Source: JBCBCP01 sp039178165
Lineage (GTDB): Bacteria > Pseudomonadota > Alphaproteobacteria > Rhodobacterales > Rhodobacteraceae
Direction: 5' to 3'
Assembly (NCBI GenBank): GCA_039178165.1
Contig: JBCDFL010000224.1
Location: forward strand, 1-5,013
Length of the DNA stretch: 5,013 nucleotides
This document shows positions 4,969 to 5,013 of the stretch, in pieces. The position numbers were made by a program, and so were the translations under genes. The notes below the pieces were generated by a model. It saw nothing but the letters and a program-made list of their open reading frames with translations, was not told the DNA's origin and searched no databases. The number at the start of each line of letters is the position of its first letter. Position 1 is the stretch's first letter.

Positions 4969-5013
4969 CTAGCCTCCGTTCAGTTGCGCGGCTGCGAAGC
5001 CGAACCAGGGTGC
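4969..5013 (-). CDS. C-terminal end of an upstream gene, unidentified
   Basis: On the minus strand a frame runs from the window edge to TAG at 4971-4969 and would end in APWFGFAAAQLNGG. Its stop is five bases before the glcF ATG, and the glcF Shine-Dalgarno lies inside its last codons, as expected for a tightly coupled operon. By position it could be glcE. The visible tail does not look like the FDP..GIFNPGR-type ends I associate with GlcE, so an intervening small gene is equally possible. Fourteen residues are too few to identify it, and a second frame ending at TGA 4982-4980 cannot be excluded. Confidence 0.35.
   Translation of the reverse strand, partial: APWFGFAAAQLNGG

Noticed and set aside
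3629..4972. Long plus-strand open frame of 447 codons opposite glcF
   Set aside because: It is the antisense shadow of glcF in GC-rich DNA. It is Arg/His/Ala/Gly-rich with no recognisable domain, while the minus strand encodes complete iron-sulfur and CCG motifs.
1..5013. CRISPR, tRNA, rRNA, insertion sequence or prophage signals
   Set aside because: I found no regularly spaced repeats, cloverleaf-like sequences, transposase or integrase motifs, or terminal inverted repeats with target duplications.

Overview
The window is GC-rich, densely packed and ordinary in codon use. It suggests an alphaproteobacterium, most likely Rhodobacteraceae (roseobacter-type). The reasons are a GlcF-type glycolate oxidase subunit, an IbpA/HspA-like small heat shock protein with a ROSE-like RNA thermometer, and a PspA plus YiaA/YiaB gene pair. 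This assignment is inference from gene content; no marker gene is present.

Layout. The left edge (1..214, +) is the C-terminal end of a GabD-type succinate-semialdehyde dehydrogenase, closed by an intrinsic terminator. A hairpin-rich convergent spacer follows (215..352). Next come a TetR-family repressor on the minus strand (353..961) and, divergent from it, a two-gene plus-strand unit: PspA/IM30 (1070..1741) and a YiaA/YiaB two-helix inner-membrane protein (1765..2040). The tetR/pspA spacer is AT-rich and carries three copies of a TGAAC-N3-GTTCA palindrome, with plausible divergent -10 boxes between the first two.

The rest lies on the minus strand. Reading right to left there is the end of an unidentified upstream frame (4969..5013), glcF (3647..4963), an exported trypsin/V8-like serine peptidase (2771..3586) and an Hsp20 protein (2150..2620). 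The Hsp20 gene has a heat-shock-type promoter candidate and a three-hairpin leader. Its last hairpin pairs the Shine-Dalgarno with an AUCGCUC strand around one bulged G, the hallmark of ROSE thermometers. The gene ends in a strong stem-loop followed by TTTTCTTT, placed immediately beyond the yiaAB stop codon.

How the genes may work together. The central part groups envelope and protein-quality functions: PspA membrane maintenance, a small membrane partner, a periplasmic or secreted protease, and a heat-inducible holdase chaperone. They have separate control signals (TetR operators; RpoH-like promoter plus RNA thermometer). The flanking gabD and glcF are central metabolism. No mobile element, tRNA, rRNA or CRISPR was seen. 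The most interesting features are the TetR/three-operator control of a PspA-YiaAB unit and the ROSE-like leader.
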